Below are positions 36,274 to 46,035 of a stretch of 64,000 nucleotides of DNA, piece by piece. The stretch is taken from the NCBI RefSeq assembly GCF_026810505.1, contig NZ_CP101750.1:1765448-1829447 (forward strand). Reading direction: 5' to 3'. The first letter of the stretch is position 1. Every line of letters begins with the position of its first letter. Under the pieces are notes generated by a model. The model saw only the letters and a program-made list of their open reading frames with translations. It had not been told where the DNA came from and ran no database searches. A program made the position numbers and the translations under genes. Source of the DNA: Streptomyces sp. Je 1-369 (GTDB lineage Bacteria; Actinomycetota; Actinomycetes; Streptomycetales; Streptomycetaceae).

Positions 36274-36310
36274 GCCGAGGGCCCATGCCGGACAGGCATG
36301 GACCCTCGGC
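36274..36310 (-). terminator. Intrinsic terminator after the FKBP gene
   Basis: GCCGAGGG-N-CCATGCC pairs with GGCATGG-N-CCCTCGGC over a 5-nt loop. In the minus direction it is followed by GCTTTTACC, a rare U tract in this genome. Confidence 0.9.
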
Positions 36311-36334
36311 GAAAGGATCAGGTCACAGACGTCC

Positions 36335-36709
36335 TCAGACGGAGACCAGATCGCAGACGAAGATCAGCGTCTCGCCGGGGGCGATGCGGCCGCCACCGGC
36401 GCCGCGGTCGCCGTACGCGAGGTGGGCCGGGATGGTCAGCTCACGCCGGCCACCGACCTTCATGCCCTGCACGCCCTGGTCCCAGCCGGAGATGACCTGA
36501 CCGGCACCGAGCTGGAACTCCAGCGGGTTGCCGCGGTTCCAGCTCGCGTCGAACTCCTCGCCCGTGCTGAAGGCGACGCCCACGTAGTGGACCTTGACGA
36601 AGTCGCCCGCCTTGGCGACCGCCCCGTCACCCTCCCAGATGTCCTTGATCTGAAGCTCGGCCGGCGGCTCGCCGACCGGGAAGTCGACCTCGGGCTTGTC
36701 AATGCTCAC
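36335..36709 (-). CDS. FKBP-type peptidyl-prolyl isomerase, cytoplasmic
   Basis: A 124-aa single FKBP domain: KAGDFVKVHYVGVAF, then EFDASWNRGNPLEFQLGAG, VISGWDQGVQGMKVGGRREL, and AYGDRGAGGGRIAPGETLIF, the full set of FK506-site residues. There is no signal peptide. It starts at GTG 36709 behind AGGAG with 7-nt spacing. It lies 59 nt after the two-domain FKBP lipoprotein and is terminated by the hairpin at 36274-36310. It catalyses prolyl cis-trans isomerisation during folding. Confidence 0.93.
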   Translation of the reverse strand: MSIDKPEVDFPVGEPPAELQIKDIWEGDGAVAKAGDFVKVHYVGVAFSTGEEFDASWNRGNPLEFQLGAGQVISGWDQGVQGMKVGGRRELTIPAHLAYGDRGAGGGRIAPGETLIFVCDLVSV

Positions 36710-36768
36710 GAAAATGCTCCTGCTTTGATACGAAAGGTCAGCGCGGACAGTCTTACATCCCCGCGGCG

Positions 36769-37770
36769 TCACATCTTCGCGAGGATGTCCACGGTGAAGA
36801 TCAGGGTGGAGTCCTTCTTGATGGAGCTGCCCTGCGGGGGCTGGTCTCCGTACCCCAGCTCCGGCGGGATCACGATGAGGACGCGGCTGCCGACCTTCTT
36901 GCCGGTCAGCCCCTGCGCCCAGCCCTTGACGACCTGCGCCAGCTGGAACGACGCGAGCTGCTTGCGCTTGTACGAGGAGTCGAACTCCTTGCCGTCGGCC
37001 CACAGCACACCCTTGTACTGGCACAGCAGGCTGTCGGTCTTCTTGACCTCGTCGCCGTCGCCCTCCAGGACGTACGACGCGACGAGCTTCTTCGGCGCGG
37101 CCGTCTTCGGGACGTCGACGGAGGGGGCCTTGCCGTCGGTGTTCGTGCCGACCTTGGGCAGGTCCTTGTTGGACTGCGCCACCTCCTTGCCCTTCGCGGA
37201 GCTCGTGGCGGAGAAGGTGCCCACGAGGTCGACGACGAACACGAGGGTGTCCGAGCCCTTGATCCCGGCCTGCTTGTTGCCCTCCTCGCCATAACCCATC
37301 TTCGGAGGGATGGCGAGCTCCACACGGCTGTCGAGCTTCTTGCCGACCAGGGCCTGGTCCCAGCCGGGGATGACCTGACCGGTGCCGATCGGGAAGACCG
37401 TGGGGTTGCCCCGGTCGTACGAATTGTCGAAGACCTTGGCCGTCGCCCAGATCTGGCCGAGGTAGTTGGCCTGCAGGTAGTCGCCCTTGACGACCTCCTT
37501 GCCCTTGCCCTCGATCAGGGTCTTCACGGCGAGGTCGGAGGACGGCTTGCCCGAGCCCTTCGCGACGGTCGGCTTCTCACCGAACTTCGTGCCCTTCGTG
37601 ATCTCGGGCAGCGGCCCGTCCACGATCTTCGCGGTCGGCGGCGCCGACGTGTCGTTGGTCGGGCTGTCACTGGGCTTGGCCTTGTCGGCCTTGTCGGCCT
37701 TGTCGTCACCACAGCCTGCCAGCGTGAGCAGGCCTGCCGGGACGGCAAGAAGAAGTGAGCGTCGGCGCAC
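36769..37770 (-). CDS. Lipoprotein with two tandem FKBP isomerase domains
   Basis: A 333-aa extracytoplasmic protein. It starts at GTG 37770 (GAGG eight nt upstream), and RRRSLLLAVPAGLLTLAGCG is a lipobox signal with Cys about residue 19. A Lys/Asp-rich linker follows, then two FKBP domains, about 90-190 (DYLQANYLGQIW, VIPGWDQALVGKKLDSRVEL) and about 235-333 (LLCQYKGVLW, VKGWAQGLTGKKVGSRVLI). The first domain keeps the VIPGWDQ active-site pattern; the second has VKGWAQ, so it may be weaker. It is probably a surface folding factor for secreted proteins. Confidence 0.92.
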   Translation of the reverse strand: MRRRSLLLAVPAGLLTLAGCGDDKADKADKAKPSDSPTNDTSAPPTAKIVDGPLPEITKGTKFGEKPTVAKGSGKPSSDLAVKTLIEGKGKEVVKGDYLQANYLGQIWATAKVFDNSYDRGNPTVFPIGTGQVIPGWDQALVGKKLDSRVELAIPPKMGYGEEGNKQAGIKGSDTLVFVVDLVGTFSATSSAKGKEVAQSNKDLPKVGTNTDGKAPSVDVPKTAAPKKLVASYVLEGDGDEVKKTDSLLCQYKGVLWADGKEFDSSYKRKQLASFQLAQVVKGWAQGLTGKKVGSRVLIVIPPELGYGDQPPQGSSIKKDSTLIFTVDILAKM

Positions 37771-37833
37771 GGTGGGGGCCTCGTATCGGTCGATCTTGTG
37801 GGTTGGCGTGCGCGCAACTCTACGGCGTGAGAA

Positions 37834-37862
37834 GGGCGCCGCACGAGGAACGTACGGCGCCC
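37834..37862 (-). terminator. Terminator-like hairpin after pafA
   Basis: GGGCGCCG and CGGCGCCC enclose a 13-nt loop with an inner ACG/CGT pair, about 50 nt past the pafA stop. A second small hairpin (GTTGCG/CGCAAC, 37865-37880) adjoins it. Confidence 0.6.
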
Positions 37863-37908
37863 GTGTTGCGTTCCCGCAACGCCACACAGGACGTTGGGGC
37901 CACATGGG

Positions 37909-39270
37909 TCACATACCGGCGATCAGCTTCTCCACCCGGTCGTCCACCGACCTGAACGGGTCCTTGCACAACACCGTGCGCTGTGCTTGGTCGTTGAGCT
38001 TGAGGTGGACCCAGTCGACCGTGAAGTCACGACGCTGCTCCTGGGCCCGCCGGATGAAGTCGCCGCGCAGCCGCGCCCGGGTCGTCTGCGGCGGCACCGA
38101 CTTGCCCTCGAAGATCTTCAAGTCGTTGCAGATCCGGGCGGCTTGCCCCTTCTTCTCCAGGAGGTAGTACAGCCCTCGCCGACGGTGGATGTCGTGGTAC
38201 GCGAGGTCTATCTGCGCGACCCGCGGATGCGACATGGTCATGTTGTTCTTCGCCCGGTACCGCTCGATGAGCTTGTACTTCATGACCCAGTCGATCTCCG
38301 TGCCGATGCGGTCGAGGTCCTCCGACTCGATCGCGTCCAGCGTGCGGCCCCACAGCTCAAGGACCTGTTCGACGGTGCCCGTGCGGATACCGCGGCGGTC
38401 GACGAAGTCCACCGCCTTCTCGTAGTACTCGCGCTGCACTTCGAGAGCCGAGGCCTCACGGCCACTGGCCAGACGCACCTTACGGCGGCCCGTGATGTCG
38501 TGGGACACCTCGCGGATGGCCCTGATCGGGTTCTCCAGAGTGAGATCCCGCATGACCGTGCCCGCCTCGATCATGCGCAGCACCAGATCGGTGGCGCCGA
38601 CCTTGAGGAGCATGGTCGTCTCGGACATGTTCGAGTCACCCACGATGACGTGGAGCCTGCGATACCGCTCGGCGTCCGCGTGCGGTTCGTCGCGGGTGTT
38701 GATGATCGGCCGGGAACGGGTGGTCGCGGAGGACACCCCTTCCCAGATGTGCTCGGCACGCTGACTCACGCAGTACACGGCGCCGCGCGGAGTCTGCAGC
38801 ACCTTGCCCGCGCCGCACAGCAGCTGCCGGGTGACGAGGAACGGGATGAGGATGTCCGCGAGCCGGGAGAACTCCCCGTGACGGGCCACCAGATAGTTCT
38901 CGTGGCACCCGTAGGAGTTTCCCGCCGAATCGGTGTTGTTCTTGAAAAGATAGACGTCGCCCGCGATTCCCTCCTCGTGCAGGCGGCGTTCGGCGTCGAC
39001 GAGCAGGCCTTCCAGAATGCGCTCGCCCGCCTTGTCGTGGGTGACCAGCTCGGTCACATTGTCACACTCCGGTGTCGCATATTCCGGATGTGATCCCACG
39101 TCAAGATAGAGGCGGGCACCGTTCCGCAGAAAGACGTTGCTGCTGCGGCCCCATGACACAACACGGCGGAAGAGGTAGCGCGCCACCTCGTCAGGCGACA
39201 GACGGCGCTGTCCCCTGAACGTGCATGTGACGCCGTACTCGTTCTCCAGCCCGAAAATGCGGCGGTCCAT
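37909..39270 (-). CDS. pafA: Pup-protein ligase PafA
   Basis: A 453-aa ligase of the glutamine-synthetase-like carboxylate-amine fold. It begins [18 protein letters not shown] (ATP-binding Glu residues) and contains [18 protein letters not shown], whose Asp is the catalytic base in the family, and HESYG-like [15 protein letters not shown]. It activates the C-terminal Glu of Pup with ATP and joins it to substrate lysines. It is separated from the proteasome genes by the MFS and LacI genes. Confidence 0.97.
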   Translation of the reverse strand: MDRRIFGLENEYGVTCTFRGQRRLSPDEVARYLFRRVVSWGRSSNVFLRNGARLYLDVGSHPEYATPECDNVTELVTHDKAGERILEGLLVDAERRLHEEGIAGDVYLFKNNTDSAGNSYGCHENYLVARHGEFSRLADILIPFLVTRQLLCGAGKVLQTPRGAVYCVSQRAEHIWEGVSSATTRSRPIINTRDEPHADAERYRRLHVIVGDSNMSETTMLLKVGATDLVLRMIEAGTVMRDLTLENPIRAIREVSHDITGRRKVRLASGREASALEVQREYYEKAVDFVDRRGIRTGTVEQVLELWGRTLDAIESEDLDRIGTEIDWVMKYKLIERYRAKNNMTMSHPRVAQIDLAYHDIHRRRGLYYLLEKKGQAARICNDLKIFEGKSVPPQTTRARLRGDFIRRAQEQRRDFTVDWVHLKLNDQAQRTVLCKDPFRSVDDRVEKLIAGM

Positions 39271-39279
39271 GACTGAACA

Positions 39280-40539
39280 TTACGCCTGATGCGGGGCACT
39301 GAAACCGGGTTCGGCAGCACCGTTTCGATCATTTTCCGATGAACCCGCAACAACCCCGGATTCCCCGGCCGGTACGAGTACCCGCGTCGTCGCCAGCAGA
39401 ACCACCAACGCGGCCACCCCGGCAAGCCCCGGCACCGCGAACCCCCACGCCGTGCCACCCCACTCGACCACAGGACCAGCCGCCGCCGTCCCCAACGACG
39501 CCCCCACCGTGAACGTCGTCACCAGCCACGAGAACGCCTCCGTCACCGTCCCGCGCGGAGCATGCCGGTCCACGATGATGAACGCACAAGCAAGCGCCGG
39601 CGCGAGAAACACACCCGCGAGCGCCGTCAGCGCCGTCATCGCGACCGCCCCCGGAGTCAGCGTCAACGGCCAGTAGAAAACGGCCAGCAGCGCCACCAGG
39701 ACACTCAGCCGCCGCTCCGGCACACCACTCCACTGCCGCGCCCCGTACACGGACCCGCCCACCAGCGCACCGAGCCCGAGCGCCGCCATCATCCACCCGT
39801 ACACCGCGTCACCGCCGTTCCCGTCCGCGTACGACACACCCGCGACCGTGATGGAACCCAGCGCCATCCCGATGAACAGGAACGCGCCGAGGAGCGCGAG
39901 CAGCCCGCGCGAGCGCAGCGCCCCGAGCCAGTGCGCCTCCCTGGGCGCCGAACGCCACGCGCGCGAGGGCCGGGACACCACCACGGAGAGGGCACCCAGC
40001 ACACCCACCGCGTTGACGACGAGCAGCGCCGCCCGCTCATCCCACAGCGCCACACACCCGGTCACCAGCAACGGGCCGACGGTGAACATCACTTCCTGGG
40101 CGATCGCATCCATCGCGTACGCGGCGTGGACCTGCTCCTCCTTGCCGAGCACGCTCGGCCACAGCGCCCGCAGACCGCCCTCCAGAGGCGGCGTGAACAG
40201 ACCCGCGGCCGCCACCGCCACATACGCGAGCGCCAGCTGACCCGGCCCCGTGAAGGCGAACAGCGCCATGCCGAGCGCGGAGAGCAGCGCGGCGGGCAGC
40301 TGGACGCGCGGCTGACCGTGCAGGTCGACCAGGCGCCCGAGCAGCGGCTGCCCGACCGCGTTCGCCACGCCGTACACCGCGGCCAGCGCACCGGCCAGGC
40401 TGTACGTACCGCCCTCGGCCCGGATGAACAGCACGATCGCGATCGCCGCCGTCGCGTTCGGCAGCCGGCCCACCAGCGTCCCGGCCAGCAGCCGCGTCGC
40501 ATGAGGCGTCCGAAGGATCTCCGCGTATCCCGCAGCCAT
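39280..40539 (-). CDS. MFS transporter
   Basis: A 419-aa permease with twelve hydrophobic segments. The N-terminal half (RLLAGTLVGRLPNATAAIAI, then VLFIRAEGGTYSLAGALAA) and a central cytoplasmic loop (RPSRAWRSAPREAHWLGALR) fit drug- or sugar-efflux-like MFS families. It is divergent from the LacI regulator and shares the palindrome at 40579-40605, so that regulator probably controls it. Its stop is 9 nt before the pafA start. Substrate unknown. Confidence 0.85.
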   Translation of the reverse strand: MAAGYAEILRTPHATRLLAGTLVGRLPNATAAIAIVLFIRAEGGTYSLAGALAAVYGVANAVGQPLLGRLVDLHGQPRVQLPAALLSALGMALFAFTGPGQLALAYVAVAAAGLFTPPLEGGLRALWPSVLGKEEQVHAAYAMDAIAQEVMFTVGPLLVTGCVALWDERAALLVVNAVGVLGALSVVVSRPSRAWRSAPREAHWLGALRSRGLLALLGAFLFIGMALGSITVAGVSYADGNGGDAVYGWMMAALGLGALVGGSVYGARQWSGVPERRLSVLVALLAVFYWPLTLTPGAVAMTALTALAGVFLAPALACAFIIVDRHAPRGTVTEAFSWLVTTFTVGASLGTAAAGPVVEWGGTAWGFAVPGLAGVAALVVLLATTRVLVPAGESGVVAGSSENDRNGAAEPGFSAPHQA

Positions 40540-40578
40540 GCTCTCCCGCCCTCCCCCCGCAACGCCGAGCCGGGGTTT

Positions 40579-40605
40579 TACGTATAACGTCCGGCGTCAT
40601 ACGTA
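40579..40605. promoter_or_regulatory. 27-bp imperfect palindrome, candidate LacI operator
   Basis: Perfect outer arms TACGTAT (40579-40585) and ATACGTA (40599-40605) with further symmetric matches inside (ACG and CGT). It lies between the divergent MFS (start 40539) and LacI (start 40650) genes, the expected site of an autoregulatory operator. Confidence 0.65.
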
Positions 40606-40649
40606 CCATGAGCCCAGTCCGCGGGTCCACCGCAGAACAGGAGGTGACA

Positions 40650-41672
40650 GTGGCCGGGCCACTACAGGAAGCCGGGGCCCCACGCCCCACCAGCCGCGAC
40701 GTCGCACGCGCCGCAGGCGTCTCCCAGGCCACCGTCTCCCTCGTACTCGGCGACAAATGGCGCGGCCGCGTCGCCGAACCCACCGCCGAACGCGTCCGCA
40801 CCGCCGCACGCGAACTCGGCTACCGCCCCAACCTCGCCGCCCGCAACCTCCGCCTCGGCCGCACCCGGACAGCACTCCTCGTCGTCCCCGAACTCACCAA
40901 CGAATTCTTCGCCCACGTCTACACCGGCGTCGCCCGCATCGCCGCCCGCCACGGCTTCGGCGTCGTCCTCTACCCCTCCCCCGACGGCATCGGCCCCGCC
41001 CGCGACCCCTTCGCCTCCGCCCGCGCCTCCCTCGACGGCGTCCTCGCCTCCTCCATGGCCTCCGACGCCCTCGCCACCATCCGCGGCGACGACCTCCCCC
41101 TCGTCATGCTCGACAGCGACCCCGCGAACAGCCTCGGCGCCGCCACCGTCAACCTCGACCTCGCCGACGGCATGCGCCAGGTCACCGAACACCTCCTCGC
41201 CCTCGGCCACCGCGACTTCCTCCACCTCGCCGCCGACGTCGACTCCTGGACCTTCGACATCCGCGCCGAAGCGCTCGCCCGCACCCTCCGCGGCACCGAC
41301 ACCGCCGTACGCCGCGTCGCCGCACCCCTGAACGTCGAAGGCGCCCGCACCGTCGCCGAAGCCGCACTCTCCGGGCCGGGCCCCCGCCCCACCGCCATCG
41401 TCTGCGACGACGACTTCCTCTCCGCAGGCGCCTGCAAAGCCGCCCGACGCCTCGGCCTGCGCATCCCCGAGGACGTCTCCGTCACCGGCTTCGACGACCT
41501 CACCCTCGCGACCGCCGTCGAACCCGAACTGACCACCGTCCGACTCCCCGCCGAACGCTTCGGAGAACGCGCCATGGAATCCCTGGTCGCCGTCCTGGAG
41601 GCCCGCGAGCCCGACGCCACGCCACTCCCCGTCGAACTGGTCGTACGCGGCTCCACGGGCCCCACCCCCTGA
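40650..41672 (+). CDS. LacI-family transcriptional regulator
   Basis: A 340-aa repressor: helix-turn-helix TSRDVARAAGVSQATVSLVL (from about residue 13), hinge RPNLAARNLRLGRT, and a periplasmic-binding-like domain with DGVLASSMASDAL, LVMLDSDP, and the closing VSVTGFDDLTLATAVEPELT. GTG 40650 is chosen because AGGAGG ends five nt upstream; an ATG at 40608 abuts the palindrome and has no ribosome site. The effector, probably a sugar or related compound, is unknown. It is unlikely to regulate the proteasome genes, which face the other way. Confidence 0.9.
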   Translation: MAGPLQEAGAPRPTSRDVARAAGVSQATVSLVLGDKWRGRVAEPTAERVRTAARELGYRPNLAARNLRLGRTRTALLVVPELTNEFFAHVYTGVARIAARHGFGVVLYPSPDGIGPARDPFASARASLDGVLASSMASDALATIRGDDLPLVMLDSDPANSLGAATVNLDLADGMRQVTEHLLALGHRDFLHLAADVDSWTFDIRAEALARTLRGTDTAVRRVAAPLNVEGARTVAEAALSGPGPRPTAIVCDDDFLSAGACKAARRLGLRIPEDVSVTGFDDLTLATAVEPELTTVRLPAERFGERAMESLVAVLEAREPDATPLPVELVVRGSTGPTP

Positions 41673-41682
41673 CCCATCCCAC

Positions 41683-41726
41683 AAAAAAACGCCCCGCGCC
41701 CCGGCCCTCAGGCCGGAACACGGGGC
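41683..41726 (-). terminator. Terminator after prcA (proteasome operon end)
   Basis: Outer stem GCCCCG/CGGGGC and inner stem CGGCC/GGCCG, followed in the minus direction by seven U residues. Also positioned to end the converging LacI transcript. Confidence 0.85.
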
Positions 41727-41741
41727 GCACGCCCGCGCGGA

Positions 41742-42515
41742 CTACTCGACGTCGCCGCCCGACTTCGGCGTCGGCCCCGCATCCGCGTCCGTATCGGTCG
41801 GCGCGTCCGTCGCACCGCCCTCATCGAGCAGCCGCGACAACTGACGGCCCACGATCCGCTTGAACTTGCGCTTCTGAGGCCGCGTCCGGTCAAGGACCGC
41901 CACCTCGAGACGCTCCGCGGGAATCTCCCGCTCACTGCCGTTGGTGTCGCGCGACAGCGCCTGCACCGCCAGCTTCAGCGCCTCCGCCAACGTCATCCCG
42001 TCCTGGTGACGCTGATCGAGATAGCTGCTGATCTGCTCGGCATTGCCACCGACCGCGACCGAACCGTGCTCATCCACGATCGACCCGTCATGCGGCAGGC
42101 GATAGATCTGATCACCATCAGCCGTGGCGCCCACCTCGGCCACCACCAGCTCCACCTCGTACGGCTTCTCCGCATTGCTGGAGAAGATCGTGCCGAGCGT
42201 CTGCGCGTACACGTTCGCGAGCCCACGAGCCGTCACGTCATCGCGGTCGTACGTATATCCACGAAGGTCGGCGTAGCGAACGCCGCCGATCCGCAGATTC
42301 TCGTACTCGTTGTACTTACCGGCGGCCGCGAAGCCGATCCGGTCATAGATCTCGCTGAACTTGTGCAGCGCACGGGACGGGTTCTCGCCGACGAACACGA
42401 TGCCATCGGCAAACTGCATCACGACAAGGCTGCGGCCACGGGCGATGCCCTTCCGGGCGTATTCCGCCCGGTCGGCCATGGCCTGCTGGGGTGAGACATA
42501 GAACGGCGTCGACAC
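41742..42515 (-). CDS. prcA: 20S proteasome alpha subunit
   Basis: A 257-aa alpha subunit: [20 protein letters not shown] at the N-terminal gate, then [20 protein letters not shown] and [20 protein letters not shown]. Alpha rings control entry and dock ARC through its C-terminal GQYL. The C terminus is an acidic low-complexity tail (about 225-257). It starts at GTG 42515, 54 nt after prcB, and is the last gene of the operon. Confidence 0.97.
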   Translation of the reverse strand: MSTPFYVSPQQAMADRAEYARKGIARGRSLVVMQFADGIVFVGENPSRALHKFSEIYDRIGFAAAGKYNEYENLRIGGVRYADLRGYTYDRDDVTARGLANVYAQTLGTIFSSNAEKPYEVELVVAEVGATADGDQIYRLPHDGSIVDEHGSVAVGGNAEQISSYLDQRHQDGMTLAEALKLAVQALSRDTNGSEREIPAERLEVAVLDRTRPQKRKFKRIVGRQLSRLLDEGGATDAPTDTDADAGPTPKSGGDVE

Positions 42516-42569
42516 CGGATCCGTCCCTTTCTGTCAAAAAAACTTCAGTCAGTGGCGAATTCGGAACGC

Positions 42570-43415
42570 TCAGAGCAACGCGGCCCGCGGACCGTCCGGC
42601 TGCTCCAGACGCTTCTCCAAGATCGAACGCGCAATGGCCGACGACTCGTCATCCGTCAGCCTGCGGAACCCCTCATCGGAAATCACGGTGACGATGGGAT
42701 AGATACGCCGCGCCACGTCAGGACCGCCCGTCGCCGAGTCGTCGTCCGCGGCGTCGTACAACGCCTGAACGACCAGCGTCGTCGCCTGCTCCTCCGTCAG
42801 ACCGTTGTGGTAGAGCTTCTTCATCGCACCGCGCGCGAAGACCGAACCCGAACCGGTCGCCGCGAAACCGTGCTCCTCCGAACGCCCACCCGTGACGTCG
42901 TACGAGAAGATACGACCCTTCTCGCGGTCCACGTCGTACCCCGCGAAGAGCGGCACCACGGCCAGGCCCTGCATGGCCATGCCGAGGTTGCTCCGAATCA
43001 TCGTGGAGAGGCGGTTCGCCTTGCCCTCCAGGGAGAGCGTGGCCCCCTCCACCTTCTCGAAGTGCTCCAGCTCCAACTGGAAGAGCTTCACCATCTCCAC
43101 GGCCAGACCCGCCGTACCGGCGATGCCCACCGCCGAGTACTCATCGGCCGGGAACACCTTCTCGATGTCGCGCTGCGCGATGACGTTGCCCATCGTCGCC
43201 CGCCGGTCGCCGGCGAGGACGACACCGCCGGGGAACGTCACGGCCACGATCGTCGTGCCGTGCGGCGCCTCGATCACGCCCTGCGTGGGCGGCAGTTGAC
43301 GGTTGCCCGGCAGGATCTCGGGCTGGTGCTCGGACAGGAAGTCCATGAACGACGACGAACCAGGCGTCAGGAAGGCAGCCGGTAGACGCCCTGTGCCACG
43401 AGTGTTGGCTTCCAC
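42570..43415 (-). CDS. prcB: 20S proteasome beta subunit
   Basis: A 281-aa beta subunit made as a precursor. The propeptide of 53 residues ends ...IEAPHG, and processing exposes Thr54 ([20 protein letters not shown]), the nucleophile. GTG 43415 is chosen for AAGGA five nt upstream and for the match to the Streptomyces propeptide as I recall ([14 protein letters not shown]). The first 49 nt overlap the end of the endonuclease gene in another reading frame, so the propeptide coding region also encodes the nuclease C terminus. Confidence 0.96.
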   Translation of the reverse strand: MEANTRGTGRLPAAFLTPGSSSFMDFLSEHQPEILPGNRQLPPTQGVIEAPHGTTIVAVTFPGGVVLAGDRRATMGNVIAQRDIEKVFPADEYSAVGIAGTAGLAVEMVKLFQLELEHFEKVEGATLSLEGKANRLSTMIRSNLGMAMQGLAVVPLFAGYDVDREKGRIFSYDVTGGRSEEHGFAATGSGSVFARGAMKKLYHNGLTEEQATTLVVQALYDAADDDSATGGPDVARRIYPIVTVISDEGFRRLTDDESSAIARSILEKRLEQPDGPRAALL

Positions 43416-43960
43416 GCGTTTCCTTCCACGTATGCGGCCGCTCGCCTTATGGAGTCCGGCCGATCCTTGAATTGCCCCAGCGCCGCGTTGCAGCTGAAGC
43501 ACAGTACGCCTCGGACCCTACCCGTGTCGTGGCAGTGATCCACATGTACCGCCGGGGCGGCCAAGCAGATGCAGCAGACTCCCGCTTGAGAGAGGACCAG
43601 CTCGTCCCGCTCCGCCATGGTGATGCCGTACTTGCGCTTGAAGTAGCTCCGCTGATTCCGCTCAGCTCGGCAAATTTTGCAGTAACTCGAGTACCCGTCG
43701 GACGACGTGGGGTTGGGTTCCCATTCGGCGTGGGGCTTGACCTCTGTGCACTGAGGGCAACGCTTGTGGCCGTGCGGCACGGAGACTTTCACCCGCACCG
43801 CGCGACCTTTCGCCTCTTGGCGCTCCTTGTAGTACTCAGCAGCGCACTCCTTGCAGTAGGCCTGTAGGCCGCCCCGCATGGACTTGTTGCTCGCGAACGC
43901 CGCTCGCTCTCGCGTCCGCTTACAGCGCGAGCACTTCTTACCTTGCGGCAAGTCGGACAT
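43367..43960 (-). CDS. Endonuclease VII-like HNH protein inside the proteasome operon
   Basis: A 197-aa protein. Two zinc-ribbon segments lie at the N terminus (KCSRCK...YCKEC, about 9-37, and KRCPQC...YCKIC, about 70-98). The C-terminal domain is of the phage T4 endonuclease VII type: [20 protein letters not shown], then [18 protein letters not shown], with the HVDHCH metal site and the paired CxxC motifs. It starts at ATG 43960, 8 nt past the pup stop, with GAGGG just upstream. The end overlaps prcB by 49 nt. Endonuclease VII resolves branched DNA in phage; a role within proteasome biology is unknown. Its codon use is slightly poorer in GC. Confidence 0.88.
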   Translation of the reverse strand: MSDLPQGKKCSRCKRTRERAAFASNKSMRGGLQAYCKECAAEYYKERQEAKGRAVRVKVSVPHGHKRCPQCTEVKPHAEWEPNPTSSDGYSSYCKICRAERNQRSYFKRKYGITMAERDELVLSQAGVCCICLAAPAVHVDHCHDTGRVRGVLCFSCNAALGQFKDRPDSIRRAAAYVEGNAWKPTLVAQGVYRLPS

Positions 43961-43967
43961 TTGCCCT

Positions 43968-44186
43968 CTACTCGCCACCCTTTTGGACAAATGACCTCAC
44001 GAAATCCTCAGCATTCTCTTCCAAGACGTCATCGATTTCGTCAAGCACAGAGTCGACGTCGTCGCTCAGCTTCTCCTGGCGTTCCTTGAGGTCCTCCGAA
44101 GCCTGCGCGTCCTGCGTCTGCTCCTCGGTCTCCTCGGTGGGACGCGTCGCCTTCTGCTGTCCGCCGCCGGTGTCCTTGGTCGCCAT
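43968..44186 (-). CDS. pup: Prokaryotic ubiquitin-like protein Pup, ending GGE
   Basis: A 72-aa protein: disordered, Gln/Glu-rich N terminus, then the coiled-coil-forming ERQEKLSDDVDSVLDEIDDV that binds ARC, and the end FVQKGGE. The last codons read GGT GGC GAG TAG, so the terminal residue is Glu. Mycobacterial Pup ends in Gln and needs Dop deamidation; this form is encoded ready for ligation. It begins the pup-nuclease-prcB-prcA group. Confidence 0.97.
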   Translation of the reverse strand: MATKDTGGGQQKATRPTEETEEQTQDAQASEDLKERQEKLSDDVDSVLDEIDDVLEENAEDFVRSFVQKGGE

Positions 44187-44310
44187 CTACCTCACCCCGC
44201 TCGCTCGGTTAGACGTTCTTGATCAGACCCTACGCTTCGGGTCCGACATCGGCCCCGCAGTTCTCTCAACGTGCGGGACCCACCTGTGTGATTCCCTCGC
44301 GGATGACCTT

Positions 44311-45822
44311 TCAGCCGCCCGAGAGGACCCGAACCAGGTCCTCTGCCGTGCGGCAGCGGTCCAGGAGTTCCTTGACGTGGTTCCTCGTGCCGCGCAGGGG
44401 CTCCAGCGTGGGGACCCGTTGCAGAGAGTCACGGCCCGGGAGGTCGAAGATGACCGAGTCCCAGGACGCCGCGGCCACGTCGTCCGCGTACTGCTCGAGG
44501 CACCGGCCGCGGAAGTACGCGCGCGTGTCCTCGGGTGGCTTCGTGGTGGCCCGGTCGACGTCCGCCTCGTCGAGGAGCCGCTTCATCTTGCCTCGCGCCA
44601 CCAGCCGGTTGTACAGGCCCTTCTCGGCCCGTACGTCCGCGTACTGGAGGTCGACGAGGTGGAGGCGTGCGGCGTCCCAGTCGAGGTTGTCGCGTCGGCG
44701 GTAGCCCTCCATGAGTTCTCGTTTGGCGACCCAGTCGAGCTCTCCGGAGAGGCTCATCGGGTCGCTCTCCAGGCGGCCGAGGACGTCTTCCCAGCGGCTC
44801 AGTACGTCCTTGGTCTGGTCGTCGGCGTCGGAGCCGTACCGCTCCTCGACGTATTTGCGGGCCAGCTCGAAGTACTCCATCTGGAGCTGCACCGCGGTGA
44901 GTGACCGTCCACTGCGGAGCGTGACGAGGTGCTTGAGGGACGGGTCGTGGGAGACCTGGTGCAGCGTGCGCACGGGCTGGTCGACCGCGAGGTCGACGTT
45001 GATGAAGCCGTCCTCGATCATCGCGAGGACCAGTGACGTCGTGCCGAGCTTCAGGTACGTCGAGATCTCGGAGAGGTTCGCGTCGCCGATGATGACGTGC
45101 AGCCTGCGGTATTTCTCGGCGTCGGAGTGCGGCTCGTCGCGGGTGTTGATGATCGGCCGCTTCAGCGTCGTCTCCAGGCCGACTTCGACCTCGAAGTAGT
45201 CGGCGCGCTGGCTGAGCTGGAAGCCGTGTTCGTGGCCGTCCTGGCCGATGCCGACGCGTCCCGCTCCGGTGACGACCTGGCGGGAGACGAAGAACGGGGT
45301 CAGGTGCCGCACGATGTCCGAGAAGGGGGTCTCCCGCTTCATCAGGTAGTTCTCATGCGTGCCGTAGGAGGCGCCCTTGTTGTCGGTGTTGTTTTTGTAG
45401 AGGTGGATCGGCTGGGCGCCGGGGAGTGCCGCGGCGCGCTCGGCGGCCTCGGCCATGATGCGTTCGCCGGCTTTGTCCCAGAGGACGGCGTCCCAGGGGT
45501 TGGTGATCTCCGGGGAGCTGTACTCGGGGTGTGCGTGGTCGACGTAGAGGCGTGCGCCGTTGGTGAGGATGACGTTGGCGAGGCCGATGTCCTCGTCGGT
45601 GAGCTGGCTGGAGTCGGCGGCCTCGCGGGCGAGGTCGAAGCCCCGCGCGTCCCGCAGCGGGTTCTCTTCCTCGAAGTCCCAGCGGGCGCGTCGCGCCCGG
45701 TGCATCGCCGCGGCGTAGGCGTTGACGATTTGGGATGAGGTGAGCATGGCATTGGCGTTGGGGTGGCCGGGGACCGAGATGCCGTACTCCGTCTCGATAC
45801 CCATTACTCGCCGTACGGTCAT
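44311..45822 (-). CDS. dop: Pup deamidase/depupylase Dop
   Basis: A 503-aa paralogue of Paf[21 protein letters not shown] at the N terminus, the Dop-specific insert loop (about 40-75, [20 protein letters not shown]), and [17 protein letters not shown] with the catalytic Asp. Dop deamidates Pup-Gln and removes Pup from substrates. Because Pup here already ends in Glu, only the depupylase function may be needed. There are 124 nt to pup, so either a short leader or an own pup promoter is possible. Confidence 0.97.
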   Translation of the reverse strand: MTVRRVMGIETEYGISVPGHPNANAMLTSSQIVNAYAAAMHRARRARWDFEEENPLRDARGFDLAREAADSSQLTDEDIGLANVILTNGARLYVDHAHPEYSSPEITNPWDAVLWDKAGERIMAEAAERAAALPGAQPIHLYKNNTDNKGASYGTHENYLMKRETPFSDIVRHLTPFFVSRQVVTGAGRVGIGQDGHEHGFQLSQRADYFEVEVGLETTLKRPIINTRDEPHSDAEKYRRLHVIIGDANLSEISTYLKLGTTSLVLAMIEDGFINVDLAVDQPVRTLHQVSHDPSLKHLVTLRSGRSLTAVQLQMEYFELARKYVEERYGSDADDQTKDVLSRWEDVLGRLESDPMSLSGELDWVAKRELMEGYRRRDNLDWDAARLHLVDLQYADVRAEKGLYNRLVARGKMKRLLDEADVDRATTKPPEDTRAYFRGRCLEQYADDVAAASWDSVIFDLPGRDSLQRVPTLEPLRGTRNHVKELLDRCRTAEDLVRVLSGG

Positions 45823-45992
45823 GCGGCCCTCCTTGCCCGGCGGCGCTCCCGTTCGGGAACGGCGCTCAAGTACCGCTGGTGCTCCGGTGCGTGTGCGGTG
45901 CCCGTCCCCGCACTGCGCGACTCGGCGGTACCGAAGAGCCTAGAACGCCTTTGCGCTGGTGGGGAGATCATTGCTGTCATTGAAAAACAGAC

Positions 45993-46025
45993 GGCTGCGG
46001 GTACCCGTGAAGGACACCCGCAGCC
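45993..46025 (-). terminator. Intrinsic terminator after arc
   Basis: Perfect 10-bp arms GGCTGCGGGT and ACCCGCAGCC, followed in the minus direction by GTCTGTTTTTC. It begins 11 nt past the arc stop and separates arc from dop. Confidence 0.92.
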
Positions 46026-46035
46026 GCCCTGTGTT

